DNA of 22,543 bases, from positions 1 through 22,543 of the forward strand of contig CAZJHD010000069.1 in assembly GCA_964545855.1 (NCBI GenBank), written 5' to 3'. Below are positions 8,393 to 17,700 of this stretch, piece after piece. Below the pieces are notes generated by a model. That model was not told the DNA's origin, made no database searches, and saw only the letters and a list, made by a program, of their open reading frames with translations. The translations under genes and the position numbers were made by a program. Position 1 is the stretch's first letter. Each line of letters starts with the position of its first letter. This DNA comes from CAZJHD01 sp964545855. GTDB lineage: Bacteria > Planctomycetota > UBA1135 > JACQFD01.

Positions 8393-8485
8393 GGCGGGAT
8401 CCGGAGGAGGAGAGGAGCTGCCTCCCTCCGAGACACCGCCCTCCGGCTCCGTGGACCGGGATTCGGAGACGTCCCGCGCGACCGT

Positions 8486-8516
8486 TCTCGTCGCGAGAGT
8501 GCCGGCGCCCCTCTCG
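8486..8516 (-). terminator. Possible overlapping hairpins in the gap between two surface-protein genes
   Basis: The 164-bp gap 8393-8556 has no gene. Two inverted repeats share one arm: TCTCG-3 nt-CGAGA (8486-8498) and CGAGAG-11 nt-CTCTCG (8494-8516). A weaker one (CGCGC-4 nt-GCGCG) lies at 8532-8545, just after the upstream gene's stop. No T-run follows any of them, so termination is only a guess; alternative pairing of the shared arm is possible. Confidence 0.2.
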
Positions 8517-8556
8517 AGGCTCGTCGTCCGACGCGCCGAGGCGCGCGAGCAGGGGC

Positions 8557-11160
8557 TCAGGGAGCCTGGAGAACGACGGTGAGGCCCCGCGAGCTGCTGA
8601 GCGGCCGCCGGCCGCCGAGGCAGGGACCCCAGCTCCAGAAGCTCTGGAGGTGCCACGAGGAGCCCACGGAATGCGCGCTTCCGGGGATCGCGATCGGAAC
8701 GCGTCCCACGCCTTGAGCGTCGCTCGTGATCGGAATCGCTTGCAGCCAGGAGGCGGAGAGGAGATCGACGTGAACGACGAGGGAGAGCCCCCAGGGATCG
8801 GAGCCCGCGACATCCGGCTCGTTGCAGAGCAGCAGAATCCCAGCGGAGCTCGGCGGAGCATTGGAGCAAGTCACGTCGATCGGAATGCCGCCCGCGGGCG
8901 CCGGCTGCAGCGCCGTCATCCCCTGCGAGCCGTCGCAGCCCGGCGTTCCGGTGCCGAAGGCCGAGACACCCGGCGGCGGAGCGATGCGGTTGAGCAGGAC
9001 GGAGATCCGCTGCGATCCGGGAACGTCCGGCGCGCCCTCCGCGACGAGGAGCCCGTCGAGTCTCCCCTCCGCGTCGAGGTCGGCGAGCGCGAGGCCGAGG
9101 GGCTTGAGTCCGGCGTCGAACCTCCGCGCGGGCTCGAGTACGACTCCTCCGGCGCCGCGGAGGAAGGCGAGCTGGCTCGATGCAGGGTCGGTGTTCACGA
9201 CGAGGACGTCCGGAATGCCGTCCGCGTCGGCGTCCGCGATGGCGATGGCCCTCGGCAGGAAGCCCGTGGGATAGCCATGGCTCGGACCGAATCCACCGGT
9301 GCGGGTCCCGAAGTGGATGTCCGCCGCGTGATTCGAGTTCGAGTTCGCCACGTCGAGACGGCCGTCGAGATCGAGGTCTCCGAGGGCGACTCCACGCGGC
9401 TTGGGTCCCGTGGTGAAGACGACGGGAGCGAAGAATCCGCCGGTGCCGTTCCCCTTCAGGAGCCGGAGGGTTCCCGCGTCCAGCTCATTCGCAACGACGA
9501 CGTCGTCGATTCCGTCCTGGCTCACGTCGCCGCTTGCAAGCGCGACCGGTGCCGACCCGACGACGGAGGCTCCGGGAGCGAAGAAGCTGCCGCCTCCCGA
9601 TCCGAGGTACCAAGTGACGGTGTTCGCGCCGTGATTCGCCACGAGCAGGTCCGGATTCCCGTTCCCTTCGAGGTCGAGGACGAGCATCGCGCGCGGCGAG
9701 GAACCCGTGACGAGGAGGAGCACGGAGCCGAAGCCTCCAGCGCCATCTCCGAGGAAGCGGCGGACGTTGTTCGCCGCGGGAACGGCCACCAGGAGATCGG
9801 CATTCCCGTCGCCGCTCAGGTCGCGCAGGAGCATCGCACCGGCCACGACGCCCAGCGACAGGACTGGGCCGGCGCCGTAGCTCCCCATTCCGAGCCCGAA
9901 ACGAATCGCGGCGAAACCCTCTGCCTCCGCTGCAGCGACGGCGACGTCGATCTCGTGGTCGCCGTTCACGTCTCCGATCGCGAATCCCCGGGGGAATTCG
10001 GGGCCCGCGGGCGACGCCTTGGCCAAGGCGACTCCCGTGTCCGGATCGCCGAAGAGGATTCGAATCGCCATCTTCGCGAACGTCCCGCCCGCGACGTCGA
10101 CGAGATCGTCCTCGTCGAAATCGGCGAGGTCCAAGTTCCGGACGCCGGAGGGCCCGAGCGTGATCGAGCTGGGCGACCCGAATCCCCCCGCCCCATCCCC
10201 GGAGAAGCGCGAGATGCCCCCGCCCGAGACTCCGCCTAGACCCTGGAACGCGACGAGGAGGTCCAAGGAGCCGTCGGCGCCAAGATCGCCGGCCGCGAGA
10301 TCGAGTGGCCTCTCTCCCGGAGCCAGCCGCACCTCGGGTGCGAAGCTACCTTCTCCGGTCGCAGCGAGGAACGACACCGAGTGGCCGGAGTCGTTCGCGG
10401 AGAAGAGATCCCCGTGCCCATCCGAAGTCCAGTCGACTGCGAGGAGCGCTACGGGTTGGACTCCGACCTCATGCTCGCTCGCGAGCGCGAATCCGCCACT
10501 ACCGTCGCCCGCGTAGACCCAGAGGCGGTCGCCATAGTTCGGTGTCGCACCCGTGTGCGCCACGACGAGGTCGGGCTCTCCGTCTTCGTTCCAGTCGCCC
10601 ACGAGAACGGGCCCAGGGACACCGGGAACGGGCAGCAGCGAGTGCGTGGGAAACGTCCCGTCTCCTGCTCCCAGCAGCAACGCGAGCTCCATCGCGTCGG
10701 TGTGCGACACGACGGCGTCGATCTCTCCGTCTCTGTTCAGGTCCCCGAGCACGAGGTCTCGCGATGGGGAGCTGATGTCGACCTGGGAGTGCTGGACGAA
10801 GGTGCCCGTCCCCAGGCCGCGCAGCACTCTCACAGTTCCCCCCGTGGTGATGCCCACGAGATCGAGGTGATCGTCCGCGTCGACGTAGGCAGCCTCCACC
10901 TCGATGACGGCGAACGAGTGGAAGAGCCCGGCGTGGAAGCTCCCGTCGCCCTTGCCGCGATAGACGTTGAAGACGGACTCGGCGCCTCCGACGACGAGAT
11001 CGACGTGGCCGTCCGCGTCGAGTTCGCGCGCCAGATGGAGCTTCGTGCCGAGCGGGAGCTCGAGCCCCGCGAAGGGGCGGGGATTCGAGTCGCCGCAGAC
11101 GAGCGATGCCACGAGAGCGATCCAGGTCGAATGCCAGGGGAGCGTCTGCGTCGAGCGCAT
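8557..11160 (-). CDS. Secreted FG-GAP/VCBS double-propeller protein with C-terminal Cys/Gly domain
   Basis: The protein has 867 residues from ATG 11160, supported by a GGAGG 10 nt upstream. The N-terminus has a short hydrophobic segment (STWIALVASLVCG) that fits an export signal. I count 14 calcium-binding-like FG-GAP/VCBS motifs, for example DLNRDGEIDAVVS, DWNEDGEPDLVVA, DLSGDGNADLLVA and DLDLDGRLDVANS, spaced about 50 residues apart. Fourteen would make two seven-bladed propellers, as in integrin-alpha-like proteins. The last ~135 residues form a different domain that starts near FGTGTPGCDGSQG, holds single cysteines in DVTCSNAP, LLLCNEPD and WGPCLGG, and ends GLTVVLQAP. I associate this C-terminal type with planctomycete secreted proteins. 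The role is probably surface adhesion or polymer binding, with no enzyme motif. It sits downstream of the kinase gene, across a 146-bp gap. Confidence 0.9.
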   Translation of the reverse strand: MRSTQTLPWHSTWIALVASLVCGDSNPRPFAGLELPLGTKLHLARELDADGHVDLVVGGAESVFNVYRGKGDGSFHAGLFHSFAVIEVEAAYVDADDHLDLVGITTGGTVRVLRGLGTGTFVQHSQVDISSPSRDLVLGDLNRDGEIDAVVSHTDAMELALLLGAGDGTFPTHSLLPVPGVPGPVLVGDWNEDGEPDLVVAHTGATPNYGDRLWVYAGDGSGGFALASEHEVGVQPVALLAVDWTSDGHGDLFSANDSGHSVSFLAATGEGSFAPEVRLAPGERPLDLAAGDLGADGSLDLLVAFQGLGGVSGGGISRFSGDGAGGFGSPSSITLGPSGVRNLDLADFDEDDLVDVAGGTFAKMAIRILFGDPDTGVALAKASPAGPEFPRGFAIGDVNGDHEIDVAVAAAEAEGFAAIRFGLGMGSYGAGPVLSLGVVAGAMLLRDLSGDGNADLLVAVPAANNVRRFLGDGAGGFGSVLLLVTGSSPRAMLVLDLEGNGNPDLLVANHGANTVTWYLGSGGGSFFAPGASVVGSAPVALASGDVSQDGIDDVVVANELDAGTLRLLKGNGTGGFFAPVVFTTGPKPRGVALGDLDLDGRLDVANSNSNHAADIHFGTRTGGFGPSHGYPTGFLPRAIAIADADADGIPDVLVVNTDPASSQLAFLRGAGGVVLEPARRFDAGLKPLGLALADLDAEGRLDGLLVAEGAPDVPGSQRISVLLNRIAPPPGVSAFGTGTPGCDGSQGMTALQPAPAGGIPIDVTCSNAPPSSAGILLLCNEPDVAGSDPWGLSLVVHVDLLSASWLQAIPITSDAQGVGRVPIAIPGSAHSVGSSWHLQSFWSWGPCLGGRRPLSSSRGLTVVLQAP

Positions 11161-11170
11161 GGGGTTCGTG

Positions 11171-11175
11171 CCTCC
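11171..11175 (-). promoter_or_regulatory. Shine-Dalgarno GGAGG for the FG-GAP gene
   Basis: GGAGG on the minus strand lies 10 nt before ATG 11160. It decides the start, because the frame is open far upstream through the kinase and sigma genes. Confidence 0.6.
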
Positions 11176-11260
11176 ACTTCGGATCGGGGCTCGAGAGCCG
11201 CTCGCGGCACTAGTGCGACTCGGAATCCGGATCCTCGCAGAACGAGTGAATTCGCGCGAT

Positions 11261-11297
11261 CCGGGCGGCATGCCCGGCGCCTTCGGCCCACGTGGGC
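11261..11297 (-). terminator. GC-rich hairpin and palindrome after the kinase stop
   Basis: The 146-bp gap 11161-11306 holds GCCCACGTGGGC (11286-11297), a perfect 12-bp palindrome starting 9 bp after the kinase stop. It also holds CCGGGC-5 nt-GCCCGG (11261-11277), a stable stem. A third palindrome, GCACTAGTGC, lies at 11207-11216. No T-run follows, so these could end transcription without a U-tract or be protein-binding sites upstream of the FG-GAP gene. Confidence 0.3.
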
Positions 11298-11306
11298 TGG
11301 CACGAT

Positions 11307-13868
11307 TCACCCGCCGAGCCGCGCGCGCACGGAAGCCGCGCGGGGGTCGGCCGCGCCGTAGGTCCGCTCGAGGGGACCGACGCTCTGCGCGCGCAGGGTC
11401 CGCGCCGCCTCGGGATCGCCCTGGGCCTCCCGCGCCTCGGCGAGCAGCGCCCGCGTCTCGGCCACCTGGAAGTGATCCTCGGGGAGCCAGAGCAAGTGCG
11501 TCGCGATCGCCTCCTCGGCGGCCCGAGCCGCATCCTCGACGCGGCCGCGCGCGAGCGCGACGCGCGCCCGGAGGAGGCAGGCCGATCCGAGGAACTCGTT
11601 CCGATCGGGGTGCGAGGTCGCCCGGAAGACGGCGTGCGCCGCGTCGCCGTCGGCCTCGGCCCCGTCGAGGTCCCCTTCGCGCAGACGCACCCAGGCCCGG
11701 TCGAGACGCGAGTGCGCCACGGTGAAGTGCGCCTCTCCGTGCCGGCGCGCCTTCCCCGAGATCACCTCCTCGAAGAGCGCGAGCGACTCGCCGGCGCGGC
11801 CGACGTGGCCGAGGACGAGGGCCTGGTTCCCGCGGAGGTGGAGTCGCGCCACCTCGAGATCGGCCGGTCTCGAATCCTCCAGGACTTCGTCGAGCGACTC
11901 GAAGATCGCGAGAGACTCCTCGAATCTCGCCTGCCGGAATCGAAGGGACGCGAGGCCGTTGCGGGCCCCGTGGAGCATCTCGGCGCGGCGCTCGGTCGCC
12001 GTCGCGGCGAGCGACGCCGCCTCCAGGAAGGCCGCCTCCGCGGCCTCGAAGTCTCCCTCGCGCTTGTGGAAGAGGCCGACCCAATACATCACGGACGGGA
12101 GGGAGCCCATGCCGTCGCCGAGCGACGCTGCGATGCGCCGGTACTGGCCCACGGCGCGCTCGTGGTGCACCCGCGCCTCGGAGAAGCGCCGGAGCTTCTC
12201 GAGCGATTCGGCGAAGCCCTTTTCCGCCGCAAAGAGCAGGTCGAGGCGCTGGCTCCCGGCGATCGCCGTCTCGTAGAGCTCGATCGCCCTCTCGTGCCTT
12301 CCGCTCTCGCGGAACGCCTCCGCCGCGACGTAGCGGAGGGTCGCGAGGTCCTCGGGCTCCATCTGCACCAGCGCCGCCGTCGCGAGCGCCTCTTCCGAGA
12401 CGTCCGCCGCGCGCCGCGGCTCTCCGAGCGCCCGCAGCGCGTTCGCGGCGTACACGAACGTCTGCGCGCGGACCACGGAGGGGCTCTGCGCGCGGATGCG
12501 CGCGAGCACCGCGTCGAGGGCGCGCTGCGTCGCGTCGTCTCTCTCGGCCCGGGACGTGGCCGATTGCAGCAGCGCGAGCGTCACGTCGCTCAGCGACTGC
12601 GTGAAGCGCCAGACCTCGGCCGCCTGCTCCGCCGCGACAGCGCGCTGCGACCGGGCCTCGACGTAGAGCGCCGTCATGCCGACGCCGAGCGTCGCGAGGG
12701 AGACGAGGAGGACGGCTGCGAGCGCCGAGGCGAGCTTGTTCCGCTGGACGAGCTTGCGGAAGCGATAGGCGACGCTCGGTGCGTGCGCTTCGACGGGCTC
12801 GTTCGCGAGGAAGCGCTGGAGATCGCGCGCGAGATCGAGTGCCGAGCCATAGCGCCGCACCGGCTCCTTCTCGAGGGACTTCAGCAGGATCCGCTCGAGA
12901 TCGGCGGGAAGTCCCGGGCGCAGCGACCGCGGGCGCCGCGGCGGCTGCACCGCGATGCGCCGCGTCGCGTCGAGGACGGAGGTCGTGTCGAGCTCGTAGG
13001 GCGGCGCGTCGCAGAGCAGCTCGTAGAGCACGACGCCGAGGGAGTAGACATCGCTGCGCACGTCGACGGCTGCCGTGTCCCCCAGGCACTGCTCGGGGCT
13101 CATGTAGGAGAGCGTCCCGAGCACCTGCCCCCGTTCCGTGAGGCCCGACGACGGCGAGTCGACGCCCGCCGCGACCTTCGCGATTCCGAAGTCGATCACC
13201 TTGACGTTCCCGCCCTCGGTGACGAGGAGGTTCGAGGGCTTGAGGTCGCGGTGGATCACGCCCTTCTGGTGCGCGTGATGCACCGCGTCGCAGACGTCGA
13301 GCAGGAGCGCGATGCGCGCATCGAGATCGAGCCCCTCGTCGCGAGCGTAGCGCGTGATGGACCGCGCCTCCGCGAGGTGCTCCATCGCGAGGTACGGCAC
13401 GGGGACGCCCCCGATCCCGTGCTCGCCGGCGCCGTGGACGTGCGCGATGTGTGGGTGATCGAGGCGGGCGAGGATCTCCGACTCGTCGAGGAAGCGTCGC
13501 ACCTCCCGGGGGGAGAAGAGGCTCTTCTTCATCAGCTTCAGCGCCACGAGCCGGCGGGGCTGCCGTTGCTCCGCTTCGTAGACGGCGGCGCTTCCGCCCT
13601 CGTCGAGGAAGCGCAGCAGGCGGAACGGACCGACCTGCTCGCCGACGAGGTCGCCGGGGGCAGGGGCGTCGAGCACGGGCGCGAGGCCGAAGGCGGGATC
13701 CTCGAGCGCGTCCGCCTCCCCGAGGGCGTGAAGAAGCGACCGGACCTGCGCGCGCAGAGCCTCGTCCTCGCGGCAAGCGTCGTCGAGGAATCGCTCCCGC
13801 TCGTCGGGGGCCAGCTCGCAGGCCTCCTGGAAGACCCGCTCGACCTCTTCTCGGCTCGCGCTCGTCAT
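11307..13868 (-). CDS. Membrane Ser/Thr protein kinase with C-terminal TPR-like region
   Basis: The protein has 853 residues from ATG 13868. An N-terminal helical cap (about 6-50, EEVERVFQEACELAPDERE) is followed by a PknB-type kinase domain at about 80-355: VALKLMKK with K111, HRDLKPSN with catalytic D208, DFG at 226-228 and SPEQ at 257-260. The glycine loop is unusual, LDEGGSAAVYEA, with Asp and Ala where the first and third glycines normally stand; the invariant catalytic residues are intact, so activity is still expected. One membrane segment lies at about 380-402. The rest (about 405-853) is alpha-helical with TPR-like pairs such as AIELYETAIAGSQRLDLLFA and EAAEAAFLEAASLAATATE, probably for protein binding outside the membrane. 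Its start overlaps the sigma gene stop by 4 bp, so the two are very likely co-translated, and the sigma factor is the likely target or partner. Confidence 0.92.
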   Translation of the reverse strand: MTSASREEVERVFQEACELAPDERERFLDDACREDEALRAQVRSLLHALGEADALEDPAFGLAPVLDAPAPGDLVGEQVGPFRLLRFLDEGGSAAVYEAEQRQPRRLVALKLMKKSLFSPREVRRFLDESEILARLDHPHIAHVHGAGEHGIGGVPVPYLAMEHLAEARSITRYARDEGLDLDARIALLLDVCDAVHHAHQKGVIHRDLKPSNLLVTEGGNVKVIDFGIAKVAAGVDSPSSGLTERGQVLGTLSYMSPEQCLGDTAAVDVRSDVYSLGVVLYELLCDAPPYELDTTSVLDATRRIAVQPPRRPRSLRPGLPADLERILLKSLEKEPVRRYGSALDLARDLQRFLANEPVEAHAPSVAYRFRKLVQRNKLASALAAVLLVSLATLGVGMTALYVEARSQRAVAAEQAAEVWRFTQSLSDVTLALLQSATSRAERDDATQRALDAVLARIRAQSPSVVRAQTFVYAANALRALGEPRRAADVSEEALATAALVQMEPEDLATLRYVAAEAFRESGRHERAIELYETAIAGSQRLDLLFAAEKGFAESLEKLRRFSEARVHHERAVGQYRRIAASLGDGMGSLPSVMYWVGLFHKREGDFEAAEAAFLEAASLAATATERRAEMLHGARNGLASLRFRQARFEESLAIFESLDEVLEDSRPADLEVARLHLRGNQALVLGHVGRAGESLALFEEVISGKARRHGEAHFTVAHSRLDRAWVRLREGDLDGAEADGDAAHAVFRATSHPDRNEFLGSACLLRARVALARGRVEDAARAAEEAIATHLLWLPEDHFQVAETRALLAEAREAQGDPEAARTLRAQSVGPLERTYGAADPRAASVRARLGG
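13865..13868 (-). promoter_or_regulatory. ATGA stop/start overlap coupling sigma factor and kinase
   Basis: On the minus strand the TGA of the sigma gene (13865-13867) overlaps the ATG of the kinase gene (13866-13868). No strong Shine-Dalgarno precedes the kinase ATG, so translation by re-initiation after the sigma gene is likely, which would keep the two products in a fixed ratio. Confidence 0.7.
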
Positions 13869-14431
13869 GACGGCGTCCGTCCCTGGATCTCGCGGACGAG
13901 CCACGCCTTCGCGAAGCGCCAGTCGAGGAACACCGTGCGCTCGGAGACGCCGAGGGCCTCCGCCACCTCCGAGGTCTCGAGCCCCGCGAAGAATCGGAGC
14001 TCGACGACCCTCGCCTTCCGCGGGTCCTCCGCCTCCAGCCGCGCGAGCGCGTCGTGGACCGCGAGGAGATCGTCGAACCGATCCTCGGATCCGCCGTCGA
14101 GCCCCGACAGCGTGACGCGCGCGCGATCGCCGCCGCGGCGGTCCGCGCGCCGTGCGCGCGCGCGATCGACGAGGATCTGGCGCATCGCGCGGGCAGCGGC
14201 CCCGAAGAAGTGCGCGCGGCTTTCCCATCGCGGCGTTCCCCGGGAGAGGCGGAGGAACACCTCGTGGACCAGCGCCGTCGGCTGCAGCGTCCGCGCGCCG
14301 CGCTCGCCTCGGAGGTTGCGGCGCGCCAGATCGCGCAACTGCGAGTAGACGAGCGTGTCGAAGTCGGTCCGCGGAGCGCCGGCGCTGGAGGAGGCGTCGG
14401 GGGCTCGATTCTCGTCGCGGGGGCTCGGCAC
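13865..14431 (-). CDS. ECF sigma factor (TIGR02999-like) in operon with the TPR kinase
   Basis: The protein has 188 residues from GTG 14431. Region 2 covers about 25-95: DTLVYSQLRDLARRNLRGE, TLQPTALVHEVFLRLSRG, and FFGAAARAMRQILVDRARAR for -10 recognition. Region 4 covers about 123-185: DALARLEAEDPRKARVVELR, then FFAGLETSEVAEALGVSERT and VFLDWRFAKAWLVREI as the helix-turn-helix. The TLQPTALVHE and MRQILVDRAR signatures are those of the TIGR02999 ECF family. GTG 14431 is the last canonical start before the conserved part. It has no visible Shine-Dalgarno, and the frame stays open to 14704 with low-complexity Pro/Arg/Ala sequence that does not look coding, so the start is uncertain. The protein lacks the usual LL-x-AWR-x-GD segment at the N-terminus. 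It is translationally coupled to the kinase. Confidence 0.87.
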   Translation of the reverse strand: MPSPRDENRAPDASSSAGAPRTDFDTLVYSQLRDLARRNLRGERGARTLQPTALVHEVFLRLSRGTPRWESRAHFFGAAARAMRQILVDRARARRADRRGGDRARVTLSGLDGGSEDRFDDLLAVHDALARLEAEDPRKARVVELRFFAGLETSEVAEALGVSERTVFLDWRFAKAWLVREIQGRTPS

Positions 14432-14764
14432 GGAGGGCCGCGGGCGCGCCCTCGCACGGAGGAGCGACCCGCCTCCACGAGGGAGCGCGGCCTCGATCCA
14501 CGCTAGCCGCGGTCCCCCGCGAGCGACAAGACACGCGCCGCGGGATCGGAGCGCGCCGGCGGCCGCGCCGACCGGCGGGCGAGGTGCAGCTCGCGCGGCG
14601 ATCGCGGACGCGAGGTGCGTCGGGCTCGGCGGCGGGCACGGGGAGCGCATGGCGGGAGCGGAGTCGAGGCGGTGACGAACGGAAGGGGGCCGGCTCCTCT
14701 CCATGCGCGGTCCGCCTCCGAGGACCGCAATGGTCGGGGGGGATCGGCGCCTGGCGCCGTCCTC
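14432..14764. other. 333-bp intergenic region upstream of the sigma-kinase operon
   Basis: This is the only gene-free stretch over 300 bp. It should hold the promoter of the sigma-kinase operon and the 3' end of the CHAT transcript. I see no convincing -35/-10 pair. An ATG-started reading of the sigma frame from 14704 is open, but it gives low-complexity Pro/Arg/Ala sequence that I do not accept as coding. Two inverted repeats at its right end are listed separately. Confidence 0.5.
14707..14759 (-). terminator. Two inverted repeats downstream of the first CHAT gene
   Basis: Just after the CHAT stop (14765) on the minus strand lie CGGCGCC-T-GGCGCCG (14745-14759) and GCGGTCC-8 nt-GGACCGC (14707-14728), each with perfect 7-bp arms. 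There is no following T-run. They may end the CHAT transcript or separate it from the sigma-kinase operon; the evidence is structural only. Confidence 0.3.
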
Positions 14765-17700
14765 TCACTCGTCGCCGGGATCGCCCGTGAGGATCCAGCC
14801 GCTCCAGTCGCGGACGGGCCAGCCCTTCGCGCGCGCGGCCTGCTTCGCCTCCCAGAGCGCGGCGGCGACGGGGCGCTTCCCGACCCAGAGCCGTCGGTAG
14901 AAGTCGACCATCAGCTCGCGGGTCCGCTCGTCGTCGACCTTCCAGAGGCTCGTGATCGCCGTGCGTGCGCCGGCGGCGTGCAGTGCCGCCTGCAGCGACG
15001 CGATGCCCGAAGCGCCCCGGTCGAGGCCGACGTGCGTCTCGCAGGCCGAGAGCACCGCGAGCTCGCAGTTCCGTAGATCGAGACCCATGAGCTCCTCGGC
15101 CGTGAGGATGCCCGGCACGCGACCTAGGGAATCGCGGCCGCGATTCGCACCGGCGAGCGCGAGGCCGCAGAGAGCGTAGGGGGAAAGGCCCTTCACGGTC
15201 TCGGCGAGCGACGTTCGCGGCGAAAGTGTGTTCTCCTCGTCGTGATCCGACTCGCCGAGGACCTTTGCGGTCGTTTCGGAGAAGTAGCCATGGGTGGCGA
15301 GGTGGAGGAAGCGCGCGCGGGGAGCGGCCTCCAGGAACGCCGCCTTCGTCGCCTCGGCCTTGGTGAGCACGCGGCGGGTACCGGACTCCCAGGCGGTCTC
15401 GAAGAGATCCTCGATCGCCTCCACCTCATAGCGCGTCTGCCGCAGTGGACCGAAGCTCGCTCGAGCCGAACCCGAGCGGTCCACGTCGGCCGACGCGAGA
15501 TCCGCAGGAGGCTCCTCCGGCGGTTTGGCATCGAAGTCGATTCCACCCAGCGAAAGGAGCTCGGGGTCGATCGATCTCACTCTTGGCTCGCGAACAAGGC
15601 GCGCGAAGGAGACCCCGTGGCGCACCTCGAAGCGGTCCCCCAGGACGCCCTTGTCGAGGGGCAGTGCCTCGAGCGGCAGGAGATGGAGTGCGCCGTCCGC
15701 GCAGACGTGCAGGCGAACCGCGTCTCCGACGACCGCGAGGATCGGATCGAGCACCAACTTTCGGACCTTCTCGCCGAGAGAGCGCAGCGCGCTCTCGTCC
15801 GAAGTCATTCCACCGACTCCGCGCTCGAGGGCCGCCCCCGCCGCCGCGCGCCAGGACTTCACGACCTCGTCGATCGGCGCGAGCGGCCCGAGCTCGACGC
15901 GGTGGAGGGATCCGTCAGGGAGTACGACGTGCGCCAGGAGAAAATGCGTACCGTCCACGCCGAGCATCCGTTTCGGATCCAGCTCGAAATGGTGATATCG
16001 GAGGAATCCGACCGCTGCCTCGCCCGGCCCAAGCGCGGCCGCCACGGCCTCGCAGGACACGTCGACCGGGGCGGCGCCCCACCGCCCGAGTGCGTCGGCG
16101 AGCGCGCGCTCGGCGTCATCGCGGCGCCGCACCGCGTCCGCGAGCGCGTCGGGTGCCAATCGCGCCGATTCGAAATCCGTGCCGAGCGAATCCACTAGAT
16201 CCGACACGATCGCTCGCGCTTCTCGCACGGACGCGCGCAGCTCCCGAAACTCCGCGCCCTCCGAGACCTTCGCGTCGGCCGCCGCGACGGCATCCGCGCC
16301 GGCGCGTGCACGGCGCGTCTCGGCCCATTGGAAGAGCGCTCGCGTGACCGCCCCACTCGAGCCGACCGCTCCCGCGAACGTGAATGCGCAGCAAAGGGAT
16401 TGCTCCTGATGGGCCGCAAGCGTCTCCACGTCGCGCGGCGCGAGTGCGGCGGCAGACAAGAGGCGCCTCGAGTACCCACCGGCCACGCGCAGCAGGAGCG
16501 CATCCAGAGCCTCGCGATCGTGCAGCATCGCGAGAGTGGCCGCGAGGTTCATGCGTCGGTGGAGCACGAACGGGTGATCCTCGGGCATGGTGCTCAGGGT
16601 GGACGCGAGAGCGCTTTCCTCGAGGGCCCGCGCGCGCTCCAGTTCCCCCTGACACTTGAGAGTCCCCGCAAGGTTGTTGCGTGCCGCGATCAGGTCCGGA
16701 TGGGCCGCCGGGAGGTGCTTTTCTCGCTCTAGGAGCACCAGTTCCTGGATCGGACGAGCGCGTGCGAATTCTCCTTTCGACCATGCAAATGCGGCAAGAT
16801 TGCTTCGGGCGATCAGGAGGTCCGGATCGTTCGCGGGGAGGAGTCTCTCGTAGGCCGAGACGATGGCCTCGAGCTGTGAGATCGCCTGCGGGAGTTGCTC
16901 CGCCGGGTCCGTCATCGTGATGGCCACCGCCATTCGTGCAGACCAAAGATCGAGATGATCCTTGGGCAGAGTGCGCTCGAGCGAGGCGAGGAGACTCTCC
17001 CGCAGCATGCGGGCGCGCAACATATCTCCCTGCTCATCCGCAGATTGCGCGAGCTGCCTTCGCGCAACCAGAAGGTCGGGATGGTCCTGGGGCCGCGACC
17101 GTTCGAGCTCCGCGAGCACATCCTCGAGGATTGCGCTCGTTCGCTCAAAATCGCCTTGCGCGAACGTCGTTTCCACGAGGGCGCGACGGGCGCTCAACAG
17201 ATCCGGGTGTTCGGGCGGAAGGGACTTGAGGCGCGTGGCGAAGACGCTCTCGTGGAGGGCGCGCGCGCCCTCGAGATCGTGTTGCTCCCGCAGAACGATG
17301 CCAAGGATGACCTTGGCCGTGAGCAATGAAGGATGATCCGCCGGCTGCGTGCGCCGGTACGCGGCGATCGCTCGCTCCAGCAGAGACCGCGCGCGAGGCC
17401 GATCTCCGGAAAACACGTAGGCTTCCGCGAGCTGGCAGAGGGTCCATAGCAAGTCCGGGTGGTCCTCCGGACGCGTTCGCTCGAACGAGGCCGCTACGCT
17501 CTCGAGGAGGACGCGCGCCCGCGTGAAGTCTTTCTGGCCGAGGGCCGCGTTCGCGACGTTGCGGCGCGTCCAGAGCAGGTGTTCATGGTCCTCGGGGAGT
17601 GTTCGCTCGTCCTCCGCGAGGAGCACTTCGAAGATCTCGCGCGCGCGAGGATGGTCACCCTGTGCCAAGGCAGTATCCGCGAGGGCCTCCCGCACTCCGT

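Noticed and set aside
8869..14478. Very long open frames covering several genes, such as the upstream extension of the FG-GAP frame to 14478 and of the SBBP frame to 8869
   Set aside because: High GC keeps stop codons rare. The extensions give Arg/Pro/Ala-rich low-complexity sequence and overlap recognisable kinase, sigma and propeller domains in other frames.
14432..14704. N-terminal extension of the second sigma factor from ATG 14704
   Set aside because: The sequence is Pro/Arg/Ala-rich, has no sigma-like motif and lacks a clear ribosome binding site. GTG 14431 is preferred.
14707..14759. A classical Rho-independent terminator
   Set aside because: The hairpins are GC-rich but have no T-run after them on the minus strand, so only a weak call is kept.
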